Below are positions 1-11,733 of a stretch of DNA of 64,000 nucleotides, piece by piece. The DNA is taken from assembly GCA_020064725.1 (NCBI GenBank), contig JAGTWJ010000017.1:2170001-2234000 (forward strand), given 5' to 3'. The stretch's first letter is position 1. The number at the start of each line of letters is the position of its first letter. Position numbers and translations under genes: made by a program. The notes beneath the pieces were generated by a model. It ran no database searches. It had not been told where the DNA came from and saw only the letters and a list, made by a program, of their open reading frames with translations. Origin of the DNA: Drechslerella dactyloides. Taxonomy: Eukaryota > Ascomycota > Orbiliomycetes > Orbiliales > Orbiliaceae.

Positions 1-211
1 CTGGAGTTTGGGAGAACATAAATATCAATAGACACAAAGATACCAGCCAACATGGGGATCGAATCTGCGAGAGGCAGGGGTTTAAAGAAAGGTGAGGTCA
101 GAGCAAGCATGCCGTTTCAGACGGGATCATTAACGCTAAATTGTGAGGAAGTCATGGAAAGAAAACAGTGATATAAAAGGTAGATATTGTCGGCGAGAGT
201 TATAGATCGTA

Positions 212-982
212 TTACAGAGACGATCTCCGAGGGTAGCTGACACCCTCAACAGCGGGGTGATCAACGAACCACATAACCTTCTCTCCAAGCGCGGTATTGA
301 CAAGGGAGCATGGGAGACCGTCCTCCGGACTCTCGAATATTTTCTTCAGGATCTCCTGTTTCCCCGCGCCGGTTGCGACAAATGCCACCTTGCTAGCATG
401 CGCAATAACCGGCAGGGTCAACGTGATCCTCTTCGGTGGAGGCTTTGGAGAATCTTCGATTGCAGCAACCCATGCGTCATGCTCGCGAAGAAGTTCGTGG
501 TTGGGGAAGAGACTGCAAGTGTGGCCGTCCGGGCCGCAGCCCAGTAGGAGCAAGTCGAAAGCTGGCTTTAGGATGCTGTCTCGCTTTGCGAAATGGTTGA
601 TGAGGGCGGTATTATACTGGTCTGCCAGCTCTTGGACGTCGTCGAGGTACTCGGTATCGATTGGGACGACATTCGGCTGCGGGGTCCCTTCGGGCAGCTT
701 GTCGAGCAGCTCCGCTTTGAGCAGACCGTAGTTGGAGTCTTCGTGGTCCAATGGGACGGCCCGCTCGTCAGCGAAGAAGATCTCCCACTTTTCCCAGAGG
801 ATCTGCGTGACGGCTTCTTCCTCGAGGAGGGCTAGGGCGAGAACAGCGGGCAGGGATCCGCCAGAGACCGCGACCTGGAATCTACCATGGCGTTCGATAG
901 CGACCTTCTGACAGTCAAGGATGAGGGAGAAGAGCGCAGGCGCAATGGCTTCTTTCGACGGGAAGCTGTGGATGGTGGCCAT
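212..982 (-). CDS. pgl: 6-phosphogluconolactonase
   Basis: Single-exon gene of 256 aa. It hydrolyses 6-phosphogluconolactone to 6-phosphogluconate, the second step of the oxidative pentose phosphate pathway, normally in the cytosol. Family hallmarks are visible in order: VSGGSLP at residues 39-45, FFADER followed by VPLDHEDSN at about 69-84, LLLGCGPDGHTCSLFP at 145-160, and the RITLTLPVI strand at 185-193. Length and motif spacing match the fungal SOL/Devb-type enzymes. The start is the first ATG of the frame (MATIHSFPSK). The upstream 200 bases are pyrimidine-rich on the coding strand and include a (CGG)6 run at 1183-1200, probably leader or promoter. No intron is needed. The next protein-coding gene is 3.8 kb away, so there is no operon-like neighbour. 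Confidence 0.95.
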   Translation of the reverse strand: MATIHSFPSKEAIAPALFSLILDCQKVAIERHGRFQVAVSGGSLPAVLALALLEEEAVTQILWEKWEIFFADERAVPLDHEDSNYGLLKAELLDKLPEGTPQPNVVPIDTEYLDDVQELADQYNTALINHFAKRDSILKPAFDLLLLGCGPDGHTCSLFPNHELLREHDAWVAAIEDSPKPPPKRITLTLPVIAHASKVAFVATGAGKQEILKKIFESPEDGLPCSLVNTALGEKVMWFVDHPAVEGVSYPRRSSL

Positions 983-3900
983 GGCTTGGGATGCTTGTAG
1001 CGACCAATGGGAAAGGCCAATCTTGTAGTGAGGGCAATGGCGTCGATCGAATCCGAGAACGAAGAAAAGCTTGATGACGAGAGGAAGTCAAAGCCAATTG
1101 ACAGAAAGGCGGGCGAGAGGGTTAAATTATAATTCTTCAAAGTCAGCGAGCGAGGGGCGACGCCAACGTTAATTTGAATCGACGGCGGCGGCGGCGGCGG
1201 TCGTTGTGGGCGGTGGTGGGGTGACGTTGTTTGTTTGACCCGGAAACGTGGGCGGACGCAGAAGCTAGAAGAGCACTACTCACTCCACTCCACTCGCTCG
1301 CTCAACTGCCTTCTCTCGGATGCCGTGGAGGGGTTACTTTCGATGGCAGCTCGAAGCTAAGTCGGCCAAGCAGTGGGCTAGCAGCTAGCAACTAAAAGTA
1401 TTCGAGAGAGCAGCTAAGGGCGCCCGCCAGCAGCCAGCTCTCCTTCCTAGGCCGAGTGGAGGATACACCTGCAATTGACCGGGCTTGGACAGATGCCAGC
1501 TAGCAAGATCGCTTGCAACGGCTCTTCAATTGGATGGTCGAGGTACAGTACTTTATTCAATCTCGCTGGTTGGCTGGACGCAATTGAGTAGCTATCGAGG
1601 TGCTGGCGGCGCTCCGTGGTGGTCGTAGCTTCTGGAAAGAAAAATATTTCAGACCTCCGGACACTCAGCTGTGAGGTGACGTTATCAGCACGGGAGCAAA
1701 ATGAAAATCCAGTGCAGCTGGCGATGGGCTCTTTTTCTGATCGCAACATACCTCTTTCCGGCCGCGTGATGCTTTTCAAATAGATATCGATAGCACAAGC
1801 CGGCTGTTTTCTATAACAAATTGATACAGATACAGCAATCTGCGGATGCCGGATAAGCACGGGTGGTGTGCCCGTACGGCTTTGATATCCTGGCCGAGTA
1901 TATATAAACGGCAGGGTGGCCCAGCGGAGAGCGGAGAATGTGATATCAAGAATTTCAGGTGGTATCAATTCTGCCTCCGGCTTGCGCGAGCTGACGGTGG
2001 GCAGCCACACCCTCTGGCAGCCGGACGATCGAGCAATGCAAAGACGCAGGGCTCAAAAGGCTATATCGTGGCGATCCTATACGGCCAAAACCGCGCGCGG
2101 CGGAGGGTGGGGATGACAGCACTGAGGGTGGCTGCACTTGCAGTTCCCGGCAATTCAGCTAGCAGAAGCGGTGCGGTGGATTCTCAAGAGGCTCGGCGGT
2201 GAATGGTGGCCGTATCGGCGTCGATGGGTGATGCTGAGGGCTGTCTGGAGGATCTGGGGATTTGGAGTCGACGTCCTGCCGTGGACCTGGTTCCATTTAT
2301 ACACGTAAGATACTGGAGACGTCGTCTTGCTATCAATTGAACAACCTCGTATATATCGCAGCCTCACCATTGCATCGATGCATCTAACTATAGGAACACA
2401 CATACACAATAATGCATCAATACATCCCATCCCTTCGGCTCGTCGACCAGCTGCAGATGGCCCTGCTGAACAAAGTTCACGTTCTCGTCCCGACGTATTA
2501 ACGTACGCTGCATTATCGTCCCTCCCATTGGCCGCCTCCCAGCTGCTTCGACGAATCGCAGTCCCGGCCGTCAGACAGTTGCGTCTCGACACACAACCTT
2601 AAAAGCCTCCCACGGACCACGGTGACGATACCATGCATTCAGCAACCGGGATTCTGCTCACTGTATGTACCTACCTGCCTGCTCGCTGGTGCATGCGCAT
2701 GGAGTTAGCTCCCCGCTAGACCGTCGAATGGATCTGCTACACAGCGCCCACGCCCTGGCTCCACCAATGATGTAACTGCGCCCGGGGGCAGCCGTTCTCA
2801 ACAGCCAGCGCGCCGTTTTTTCCGTATTGGCACTCGACTCGTTTCTTTCTGACTCGAAAAAAAAAAAAAACGGTTCGGGAGGAGGAAGAGGGACGAAATG
2901 TTGCGGATTACGAACAATCCCGAGCTCGAGCTATCCGAGACGAGGCCACGAATTGATGCTAGTCCACCCAGCATCTCTTCTAAGCTATGTCCAAGCTTCA
3001 CTACTTCCCCTTCCGACCTCAAAACCCGCTATCGAGGCCCGACTAGTCTCCAATCCACCCTCGAGAGCTCGAGCCCGCTGCAAATGCATGCGGACGTGCA
3101 TGACCCCCAGACCTCAAACACGACCTCCACGTACCAACTTACTTCCCTCCCCTGCTCGGCCAATACAGACTACAGACGGACATACATACATAAAAACGCC
3201 CAGCTTCTCCACAGCATGAACCGCGAACCTCGTGAGGAAGGCCGGCAGGCCTGCTCCGCGAGCACGCACGAACGCAAAAATGTCGTACAGATAACTCAAA
3301 ATCTCCATTGACCGACCACTCGCCCTGCAGCACATGATGCACGCACGTCTATCCCCACATACGCATCCTGCGCTGTGTATATTTCTATCCGCGCAGCGCA
3401 ATTGACTCGGAATTGCATCGTACAGGTATGCATAAATAATGCAATGTATGTACTGTACTCGACATTTCATTTCACCCCGGTCCAACCAGAAAAAAGCCGC
3501 AGCGGCCAATTCTACTAGTATAGTACATATCGTACGAGCATGCTGGTAAATTAATAGCCCAATACTCCTTAAGCATCCCGCATAGCGCGGTAAGTTTAAA
3601 AAAAGAAGATGCCGTGGAGTATAGCTACATGTACTTTAATTAAGCGGCCATATCATCGTGGACGCATTACATCGGTCGTATTATCGTGCATACTGCGTCA
3701 ATTGTCAAGTGATCGTCATACCGCCGGGGAAAAAATAAGCTTATCAATTGTTTCCATTCCGTGCATATACCGTACATTCATGGAGCCGAATCACGATATC
3801 ACTTATCCGTCCGGCTCACAGACCTCGGCGCGGGCATTTAGGCAGTTAGCCTTCCCTCTGATCCGCGCGATTACTCGCGAGCAACTTATAGCTTGTATTA

Positions 3901-4819
3901 TAATGCAGGGGATCTAAGATAGGTCAATCTATACAACTTAATGCGTATTCTACGAGCTTGGGGCTACGCTAGCAGATGCTTCGATGGGGCTCTTCAGCCA
4001 AGCTTGTTACCTGGTATCGTTAGCTAGCAAGCTATCGTCGACCATGCCACCGGCATGGAGCTCTCGCTACTTTGAGAAGCATAATTCACTAGTAGGAGCA
4101 AATTCTCGTTCGTAATTTAGCCATTGCTACGTCCTTTCTGTGTGATACAACAGCAAGCAAACACCCCGTGACAATTCCGATCCCATAAGACGACCAGTAC
4201 TAGCTTCTCGACATCTCAATCCCGGAAGCTGCAGCTCCACTTCCAACAAATCACCCATTTTGCCAATAAATCTTAGCTCATAATAAAAATCATCCGATCT
4301 TCAAAAGGCCAAGTCCACGACAACGGAAAAAAAGAGGTCACATTATCTGTTGTGTAACGTCACGTCAGCATATGCGAGTCGATAGACAGCAATTGCCTTT
4401 CTCCACTTTCGTGTCACCGTCTGGCATTCGGTTGAATTCTTGCAACATACCGTACAATTATCCAGCTGATCGATATGAATGACAGTTCCTCCCGCACCGC
4501 CAGCCATTTGGCGCCGGTGCAAGCTTCTGGCAAGCTGCGCAATCATAGAACTCTAAATACACGGCAGACAGGAAACGGCAAGAATCAGTACGTCATCTTC
4601 ACGAAGGTATGGAAAAAAAAAAGAAAGAGAGGGAAGGAAAAATTGAAAAAAGAGAAATTAGAAACGACATTACGAAACGGGCAACAGCATCGACGGCTGA
4701 TTCGAGCATTAAGCGACTCGCTTCGTGTCTTGTCGCCCTTGACGATATACTGTACAATACGATATCAGGGTGGCACATGTGGCTAGCGATCAGATGGACG
4801 GCGAGACGGGCTCTTCCTC
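983..4819. other. intergenic, 3.8 kb
   Basis: No coding region I can support. The part next to the lactonase gene is its likely promoter, with a (CGG)6 tract at 1183-1200. A TATATAAA-type element lies at about 1898-1906 but no credible coding exon follows it. Short open frames on both strands have no recognisable motif or splice structure. A poly-A run occurs at about 2858-2871. The right end is the 3' flank of the WD40 gene. Confidence 0.7.
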
Positions 4820-7800
4820 CTAGTCGGAAGAGTCACTGTCTCCAGCGCCCAGTAGATGCACCCATTCGCCGAAACTCAACGCAATGCGGTTCCGGAGGGC
4901 ACGCCGAAGGCTTACCGTGATCACTGCGTCACTCAGCCCGTTCTGCCGCGAGATTTCATTGTCGCCGATAATCTTGTCTTTCTGGCTGAATCGCTGACGG
5001 CTCAGGAGTGGCTGGCTGTTATTCATGCCCTGCCCTTGTCGAGCGCGGTCTTGCATCTGGCGATCCGGTGAGAAGATTTTGATGGTATCGTCGATGCCTG
5101 ATACTGCCAGCATCGGTTCGGTTGGATGACCCTGCACCACGTTGACAACTGAGCTATCGCCGTGAAGAATCTGTATCAATTCCGTCGTTTCTTTGTCCCC
5201 TATAGAATCACAAAAATAGACGAAAGGTCAGCCATCCGTAGCTGTCACAGATACCCTATTGGTTGGTGACTTACAGATGAAGACGTGTCCACAGTCGCTG
5301 CCACTGACGACGTATTCGTCTTGCAAGCCGTAAAAATTCACGTCTTTGACCTGCGTAGCACTCGTCATTAGCGTGTCCAACGGACCGGATGATCGAGAGA
5401 AAAATGTAAGTACAGTTTGAACGTTGCAGTGTCCCCTATACAATCGCGTGTTCTCCTCAATTGGCGCGTGAGCTTGGAGCTTGTTCCGGTTGTTGCGGGT
5501 GACTGCCTTGATGCGTATTGTATTTCGAAGCCGTCTTCGTCGTCGCTCCTCCGCGGCGTCGGTGGTGATATCGACATCCATATCATCGTCATCTCCATCG
5601 TCGTCGTCTTCGTCGTCTTCATCGTCTTCATCTTCATCATCGCCGTCATCGTCATCCGATGCGCTCATGAAATCGGCATCATCCTCATCATCATCTTCAT
5701 CCTGTTCCTCTTCTTCATCCTCGTTCTCACGATTGGACATGTTCATTATTGAGTTTAGGATGGCGGATGTTCGTGAGGACTCTGCAGCTTCGGCACCTTC
5801 GTCATCCGAATCGTTTGGCTCGTCTTCAGAGCTACCTTCAATAGCAATCTCCTCCTCGATATCATCTTCGTCCATCAGTATCATGTGCTCGCCGCGCTCT
5901 TCCAATGTATCCTCACTGCTGTCTTCTTCCTCCGACGCCTCGTCTTCTCGGACGACGTCCATGAGGGTCTGTCGAACAGATCGTCCAGACGCGTCAGTCG
6001 GGTCCAGCAAAGCTCTCTCGATCCTCTCTTCAAGTGCCAGCTGTTGATCCGCCAGACCGCCGAATGACGATTCCATGAAGGCATAATCAATCCCCTCGCC
6101 CGCCTTGAGCAGGACACTTCGCGCGTGAACCCAGCCCCAGCGACGCTTCACGTCCCACGGAACGGTTGTCGAACCCGGCTCCTGTGCCAGAAGATGCGCC
6201 ATCAAACTTCGGGTGGCAGCCTTCTCGGTCAGGAACCCGGGGAAGTCAGGGTCGATGCTATCTATCAGATCGTCTTCGTCTCCGGACGCAGGCTCGAGCA
6301 GCGTCTTCAACTTTTCCGCAAGATCGTCATGCGTGCTAACGTTCCAATATCGTTCGACTCCCTGTATTCCATCTTTGAGGTACTCGATCAGAACGGCGAG
6401 ATAGTCATAAGCCCACCCGGCCTCTTCGGCATGTGTCCGATCTATGCTGTCAAACAGAAGGCTTGTTCGCCCCGAAATAGATTCCTCGGCGGGCGACACA
6501 AGAATCTTTGTCAGAGTTCCCATTGCCTGAATGTACTGTCTTGCTTCCCGACGGCGTCGTCTGAGTGAGTCTTCGTTTGCAGGAACTGGCGTCTCGAGAA
6601 TTGAGGCTGGGGAGCTTGGCTCGTTGGAGGAAGCCGGCCTTTGATTTCTATCGTCGTGTGTTGCAATGTAGTCGTCGACCATGTCTAGACATTTTGTGAA
6701 TGGGTCAAGCACGGTTTCCGGATACGAATGTACCTGGTCTGTCTCGAGGGTTGGCGTCTTGATGCCGTAGAGAATCCGTCGTGCCTCGACGAACGAACAA
6801 GCAATCTTGAATGCAGTCTTCTCCAGATTATCAAGGTGTGCGTTTCCGCTGTCGGATGGCCTGCTCCTTCTGGGACTCACGGATTCCCTCCATGCTCTCT
6901 CGACAGAGCCCATGGAAGACGTCCTGCTTGCCGCTTCTCGCTTTCGTTTCAGCTTCCCTGACCCAGATGTAGAACTTTCCGCGGCAGAACGATTCTTCTT
7001 CACTCGTGATCCAATGCCTTCTAGAGTAGACTTCTGTTTCTTTGCCTCAGCCTCGGCCTCGATGGCGTCGGGCGATCGATGGATGTCGAATCCACCAATA
7101 CCGCCGGCAGACCAGCTGACGATAAGATCGTTGGGGCAGTAGTCTGATATTTTGCATGCTGTGATGTGGCCACCACGACTCCCTCTATCCGCCCAGGGCT
7201 CGTCTTCTCGGGGCGCAAATCTCTTGACGCAGATGGGTTCGTTGTCCTTCGACCTCAACATTCGCCTGTCATGAAGGAAGCAATACAGATGACTTCCTCC
7301 CAGGGCGAGGTAGTGAGGCTGCGATGTCGCGACTGAGATCGTATTAATGTCCAGTGGGGATTTGCGGTACGATATCAGCGGCCGAGCCACATCTGAGTAG
7401 TCGTCGTCGTCGCGTGAATATCTAATGCGGTGGCGATTCGGGTCTGACGGAGCCCGTGTGTCGAATTGTCGGACATCACCGTCTTCGGAGCACGTCAGGA
7501 ACTGGTAGGGTGAGTTCTCCGTAACAATCCTCTTCACACGATCGCGATGCGCTCTGTAGACACGGGTGTTCGTCTCGCCGTGAGATAGTCGGGACGTCTG
7601 GCGGACGGAGTGGGCGAAGCTGGAACTAGCAGTATCGATCGAAGCGGCCGAGTAGTTGACGTCAAAGACCCTGACTTCGCCATCACCGGCACAGGAAACC
7701 AAGGTTCGGTCTCCACTATGTGGCATAAACTTTACAGAAAAGATATTCTGCGTGTGGCCTGGTTTATACGGGTGTTAGCATCGAGTGGCATCGTCGTGTA

Positions 7801-8178
7801 GTAACAGGCGGGATACGAACCCGTGGAAATAGAGTGTGTGAAGCTGAAAGTAGACTCGGAGCTACTCCGCTGGTGAATGTTGACGTAAGTATCATCGCTG
7901 CCAGAGGCGAGCAGGTTACCAGACTGAGACCAGCTATGTGTCGATTATATTGTTAGCTGCCGCGCTTCAAGAAGCCTTGTCTTGACCGGATACCACGCGA
8001 ATGCCTACCTGAGTGCATTGACACAGCCGGAATGAGCGTATAGCTCGTTAACGATGTCGAGACCCTTGACGAAAGTCCGGTTGCCGTATAGTCCTTGTCG
8101 GGAAGCTCGTCCGATATATGATCCTTCGAGCTCCCGCAAAAGAAGCCGATGCTCGATGCTGCTACCGTTCAGCAGCAT
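4820..8178 (-). CDS. iqw1: DCAF/Iqw1-type WD40 protein (CUL4-DDB1 adaptor family)
   Basis: Five-exon model of 1027 aa: 8009-8178, 7821-7933, 5414-7758, 5275-5350 and 4820-5199. All junctions have GT..AG and the frame closes. WD40 repeats lie at both ends. N-terminal units include YAHSGCVNALSWSQSG, GHTQNIFSVKFMPHSG and YRAHRDRVKRI. C-terminal units include YRGHCN..VKDVNFYG, SGSDCGHVFIWDKET and a VVQGHPTEPMLAVSGID stretch. The two halves are separated by a long insert with an Asp/Glu-rich tract (about 5560-5730). This split propeller is typical of DCAF6/DCAF8 and fission yeast Iqw1, which are thought to present substrates to CUL4-DDB1 ubiquitin ligases. The 63-nt intron 5351-5413 is a multiple of three and has no stop, so retention would insert 21 residues. 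Intron 2 uses a GTTCGT donor. The start is the ATG at 8178 (MLLNGSSIEH). Family assignment is firm; the exact orthologue and function are inferred. Confidence 0.88.
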
Positions 8179-8708
8179 CTTGAATAATGGGCATGGATGT
8201 CAGTGCGAAGGGCGTATTCGGTGTTTGTGGATCGGATCCGAACGGCGATTCTACGGGACCGATAGCGTGGAAGAGGTGATGGGATCTATAAGTGCTTGAT
8301 CAGAAAGATCTCGATTGGTGATCGGATTGGAAAGTTTAGAAGTCATCGGTAGTTTCGCCAGCTGGTCCAGTCAGGAGGCAGAAGAAAGCGCTCACGTAGC
8401 GAGCGGGCAGCACCAGAACTATAAACAAAACCAGGTGAACGGGACTGAAGGCGGGCGGGCTCCATCGGCCAGTCCCCTCGATCAGGCGAATGTTATCCAA
8501 AGCCCGGCTGGCGGGCGAACAGGCGCCACTTTTGTGTTGGCGACGCCGCAAACATACAACATCGACAACACGCGCTGCTTATATAATACCGAGATCAAGA
8601 TCACGACGTTCGAAAGACACCGGAGTCCGTGTATATGTACGTCTGCGTGTTCACGTATTTGATATATCTCTCGTCCTATCACTCACTAACGCCTCCTCCT
8701 GTCACCTT

Positions 8709-9800
8709 TCATCGTTGACGTCCCCGTCGCTGCTCGTCCACCACTAACAGGCCTTCCAGCACATCGTTCTCCTTCTTCAGCCCTTCGACATACCCCCTCG
8801 TCTCCCTGATCCTCTTCTTCAAAGCCTCCTTTCGTTGCTTCTTGGCATCATCGACTATCTCGGGGTGTGGGTGTAGCGGCTGTTGTCTCCTCACACTCGG
8901 GATCTTCTCTTCAATCGGCTCTTCTGCTTTGGTGTCCACATGCGATCCGCTTGGGCTGCCTCTCGCGACCTCGTCGAATCCCTTGGCCTGCTGCACTGAA
9001 GAGGATCTGCTGCTCCCGTTTTTAAGAAGAGCTCTGACAGTATTGGACGCGACACAGCCACACCAGTCGCTTTCCTTCCCAGAGCCGGTGGCTAGCTCGG
9101 CTTGCAGGTTCCAGTGGTGCATTATCAGGGCTCTGACGGTTCTCGACTCATCTTTGTAGATGATGGAAGATCGACTTTGTCGCTTTCTCCGTCGCGACCC
9201 GGTTGATAGGTTGCTGGTGCTCTCTTCGGCCTCGTTCTTCTTTTTCTCAGCGGCGGCTTTTCGCTTGGCTTCTTGATGCTCGAGCTCCCCGTTGCGAACC
9301 TTTATATCTCGGTTTTCCCTGTTGAGGCTTCTGTTCCTTTGCTCCAAGGTTCTCGCTCTATCCTTCCAAGCTTCCCTTTCGCCTTCGGCTTTCTTTAATG
9401 CCTCTTCAGCGGAGAGCAAGTTTTGGGTGAGAAGAGCTATTTTGGCTTGCAGGTCGGCGATGTTGACAGTGTCGTTTTCGTCGCTGCCATCGTATCCTGC
9501 GCATACGCGTCTAGCGGTTGGGCTCTGGGACAAGTCATACGCCTGTCGACGGACGTCAGAGTTCGATGCCACTTCGTGCAGATTGGGTTGTGGCAGTTTC
9601 CGCCTGAGGTTCTTGAGTGGGAAACGCTTGGGCTGAGGCGCTGAGTGAAGCCTGTACTGGTCCAACAGGGAGGAATCGGGCGATGTAGATGGCGAGGGTG
9701 GAAGATGACCTGGCTGGGCATGAGGCTGCATTTGGCCTGCTGGGGGCTTCAGTTGGAGTTTCGGTTTGGAAAGTGTTGATGTTGTATTTCGCGACGACAT
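8709..9800 (-). CDS. hypothetical basic coiled-coil protein
   Basis: Single open frame of 363 aa starting MSSRNTTSTL. I do not recognise a named family. Residues 1-100 are Pro/Ser-rich and basic, as in disordered regions. Residues about 113-194 form a long predicted coiled coil with heptad-like Leu/Ala spacing (ADLQAKIALLTQNLLSAEEA and on), ending in Lys/Glu-rich repeats. A basic block RRRKRQSR near 203-210 could be a nuclear localisation signal. A central segment with TVRALIMHHWNLQAEL, then WCGCVASNTVRALL, looks folded and may be the conserved core. A second short coil covers about 310-355. It lies about 530 bp upstream of the WD40 gene on the same strand. The extended frame and coherent low-complexity pattern support a real gene. 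It could be a cytoskeletal or kinetochore-type scaffold, but that is only a guess. Confidence 0.65.
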   Translation of the reverse strand: MSSRNTTSTLSKPKLQLKPPAGQMQPHAQPGHLPPSPSTSPDSSLLDQYRLHSAPQPKRFPLKNLRRKLPQPNLHEVASNSDVRRQAYDLSQSPTARRVCAGYDGSDENDTVNIADLQAKIALLTQNLLSAEEALKKAEGEREAWKDRARTLEQRNRSLNRENRDIKVRNGELEHQEAKRKAAAEKKKNEAEESTSNLSTGSRRRKRQSRSSIIYKDESRTVRALIMHHWNLQAELATGSGKESDWCGCVASNTVRALLKNGSSRSSSVQQAKGFDEVARGSPSGSHVDTKAEEPIEEKIPSVRRQQPLHPHPEIVDDAKKQRKEALKKRIRETRGYVEGLKKENDVLEGLLVVDEQRRGRQR

Positions 9801-10874
9801 CCTTGATGCTTGGTAGCTAGTAGCTGCTTGATCCCTGGCAGAGTTCGAAGCCTGGCGATATGTAATTGGTAGAATCGGTGAAATTGTAGACTGTTGTGCA
9901 GTAGGAAAGATAAAAACGAAAAGAGATGCGAGATGCCCTTCTATAAATTAAGTCCAATTTCAAATGCAGCTGCGCAGATGGACGACTCGGCCGTGGTAAC
10001 CAGGCGCAATGGCAACAGGAAGTATAGTAAGTTAGCAGCCAGCAGTATAGAATACTAGTAGTAGTCACAGTGTGAAAGGTCCCACGCAATTACCCTCCGA
10101 GCACGGGGTTTATCTAAATACGCTACTCGACCTCGCAAGTCTCCAATTGCTCAACAATTTTCCGCGCAGGCTGCGAGGCCGCACGACGTGGAAACTGCTG
10201 TCTCGGCTGATTTCGTGTCGTCTGTTCTTAGCCCTCGCCGCTCATTGGCCCGCACTGCTGGACAGCTATGCACCGCTGCGCTGGAAGCTGTAGCTCTGTT
10301 TGGGTGGACGCACGTTGCATGCATGCATTGCCCGCCCGCCTCGAGCTTATGACGGGGACATTCAATAGCTCGAATGTCAGTGCTATCTGGCATTCGATAT
10401 TCCACCTGCTGCAATCCTCTGGCGCACTTTACTAGTGAGGCATCAGGCACCCGTCGGGTCATGTAGACACGAAGATATTTGTACAGGGACCCGTGCTGAC
10501 TCCCTGAAATCATCGCAGGGGACGAGCTGGCGGTTTCATTTGTGAAGCAGGCAGATCATAAACCTCGATTGCTGGCCGAGCAAGTCATTATTTCCCGCTG
10601 ATATCCGGCCGTTTATTAAGAAAATCGCAGGATCTGATTACCGGCCCGACCTTCAGCGATGCAGGTGGAACGACATGGTGGTATCCTATGATGTCGGAGC
10701 TTGATTTAGGCAGCTCCAACGGTTCTGTTCTGTCCAGTAAGGTATCTACAAATCGCCAACAACCCCCCATATTCATTATACATCCAGTCCTTCTTGCTCG
10801 GTCCCACAAAGGGGAGCTTCGCATATGCCGCAAGCCTCAAAGTATCCGGGTTGAGATGTCCCTGGTACAGGTTA
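9801..10874. other. intergenic, 1.1 kb
   Basis: Holds the promoter side of the coiled-coil gene (left) and the 3' flank of dpm2 (right). Short frames show no family motif. Nothing else seen. Confidence 0.7.
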
Positions 10875-11298
10875 TTACGAGGTCTTCTTCGCGGCCGCAG
10901 CAGCCTTCTTGGCCTTCTTCTTCTTCGCAGAGTTGATCATGACTACGCTCAGGAAGCTCCCAACGACCGCGCTGATGATAAGGAGAAGGATGACGGGTAT
11001 CCTGATAGCCCAGACGCGGGGTGGGAACAGGGCTTGTATCGGGTGGTTATCATCGATAAACGGCTATGTGGTAAGAAACAGCGATTAGCGCGTCATTCGG
11101 GAGCTGGCAGATCCAATTGAATTCGTAATGATGGCGGGATACATACCGTAAGAAGGGTCCAGACGGTGTAGTACAGGAACACGGTGGATGCGATCAAAAG
11201 CATGGCTAAGCCAGCGAGTTTGTCCAACTGCAAAGATGCCCAGTAGGGCAGAGGTCAGATCGAGGCAGATAAGGTCGACGGTGGGGACGAAATACCAT
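10875..11298 (-). CDS. dpm2: dolichol-phosphate mannosyltransferase regulatory subunit DPM2
   Basis: Three-exon model of 90 aa: 11296-11298 (only the ATG), 11147-11227 and 10875-11063. DPM2 is the small ER membrane subunit that stabilises the Dpm1 catalytic subunit, which makes dolichol-phosphate-mannose for N-glycans, O-mannosylation and GPI anchors. The sequence shows two hydrophobic helices: LAGLAMLLIASTVFLYYTVW (with the family's F-x-YYT-x-W signature), then, after PFIDDNHPIQALFPPRVWAI, a second helix of about 22 residues. The C-terminus is a Lys/Ala-rich cytosolic tail beginning at the AKKKKAKK block. Both introns (68 and 83 nt) have GT..AG. The first directly follows the start codon, so exon 1 contributes one residue. 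The gene is divergent from cwc22 with 435 bp between starts. It is not visible as one ORF because of the introns. Confidence 0.88.
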
Positions 11299-11733
11299 CT
11301 TGAAGATAGATGCTCTGGTCGCAATCGGGAAGACGGTCTGGATGTCAGGGGGTCGTGGGAGCAGTGTGGTGGTGATGCCTCCTATCTCAAGCCACGAGGG
11401 TGGTAATAAGTGTTCGCATCCGTAGACTTGACGACAGTTTAGGCGACGTAGCGCGTTTGTGCAAGTCGAATGTTAGTGATGAGACTTACGCAGTATCCAG
11501 CGCACTTTACGGCACCGTATTGGTCTGCCTCCCGCGCCTGTGTCACGCCAAATCCTTTTCCACAGTAGTTGGCGAGTCACACTACTAACGGCTTCATCAC
11601 TCATCATCCATCGCTGGTTCGCGCGACACCCCCTGCAACCCTCATCACACCTCATCACACCTCATCCAGGAGGCCAGAGTCGACAGGACAACCGGAGTAT
11701 CCGACGATCATCGCATCCTGCCTCTGATTCAAA
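11299..11733. promoter_or_regulatory. shared divergent promoter of dpm2 and cwc22
   Basis: 435 bp between two divergent start codons must carry both promoters and leaders. It contains a 10-bp direct repeat, CTCATCACAC, in two full copies plus a partial third (11641-11667), with related CATCACTCATCATCC just upstream. No clear TATA box is seen. A promoter role is inferred from position. Confidence 0.55.

Noticed and set aside
1447..2010. 187-codon open frame in the left intergenic region
   Set aside because: Irregular composition, no motif, no flanking exon signals.
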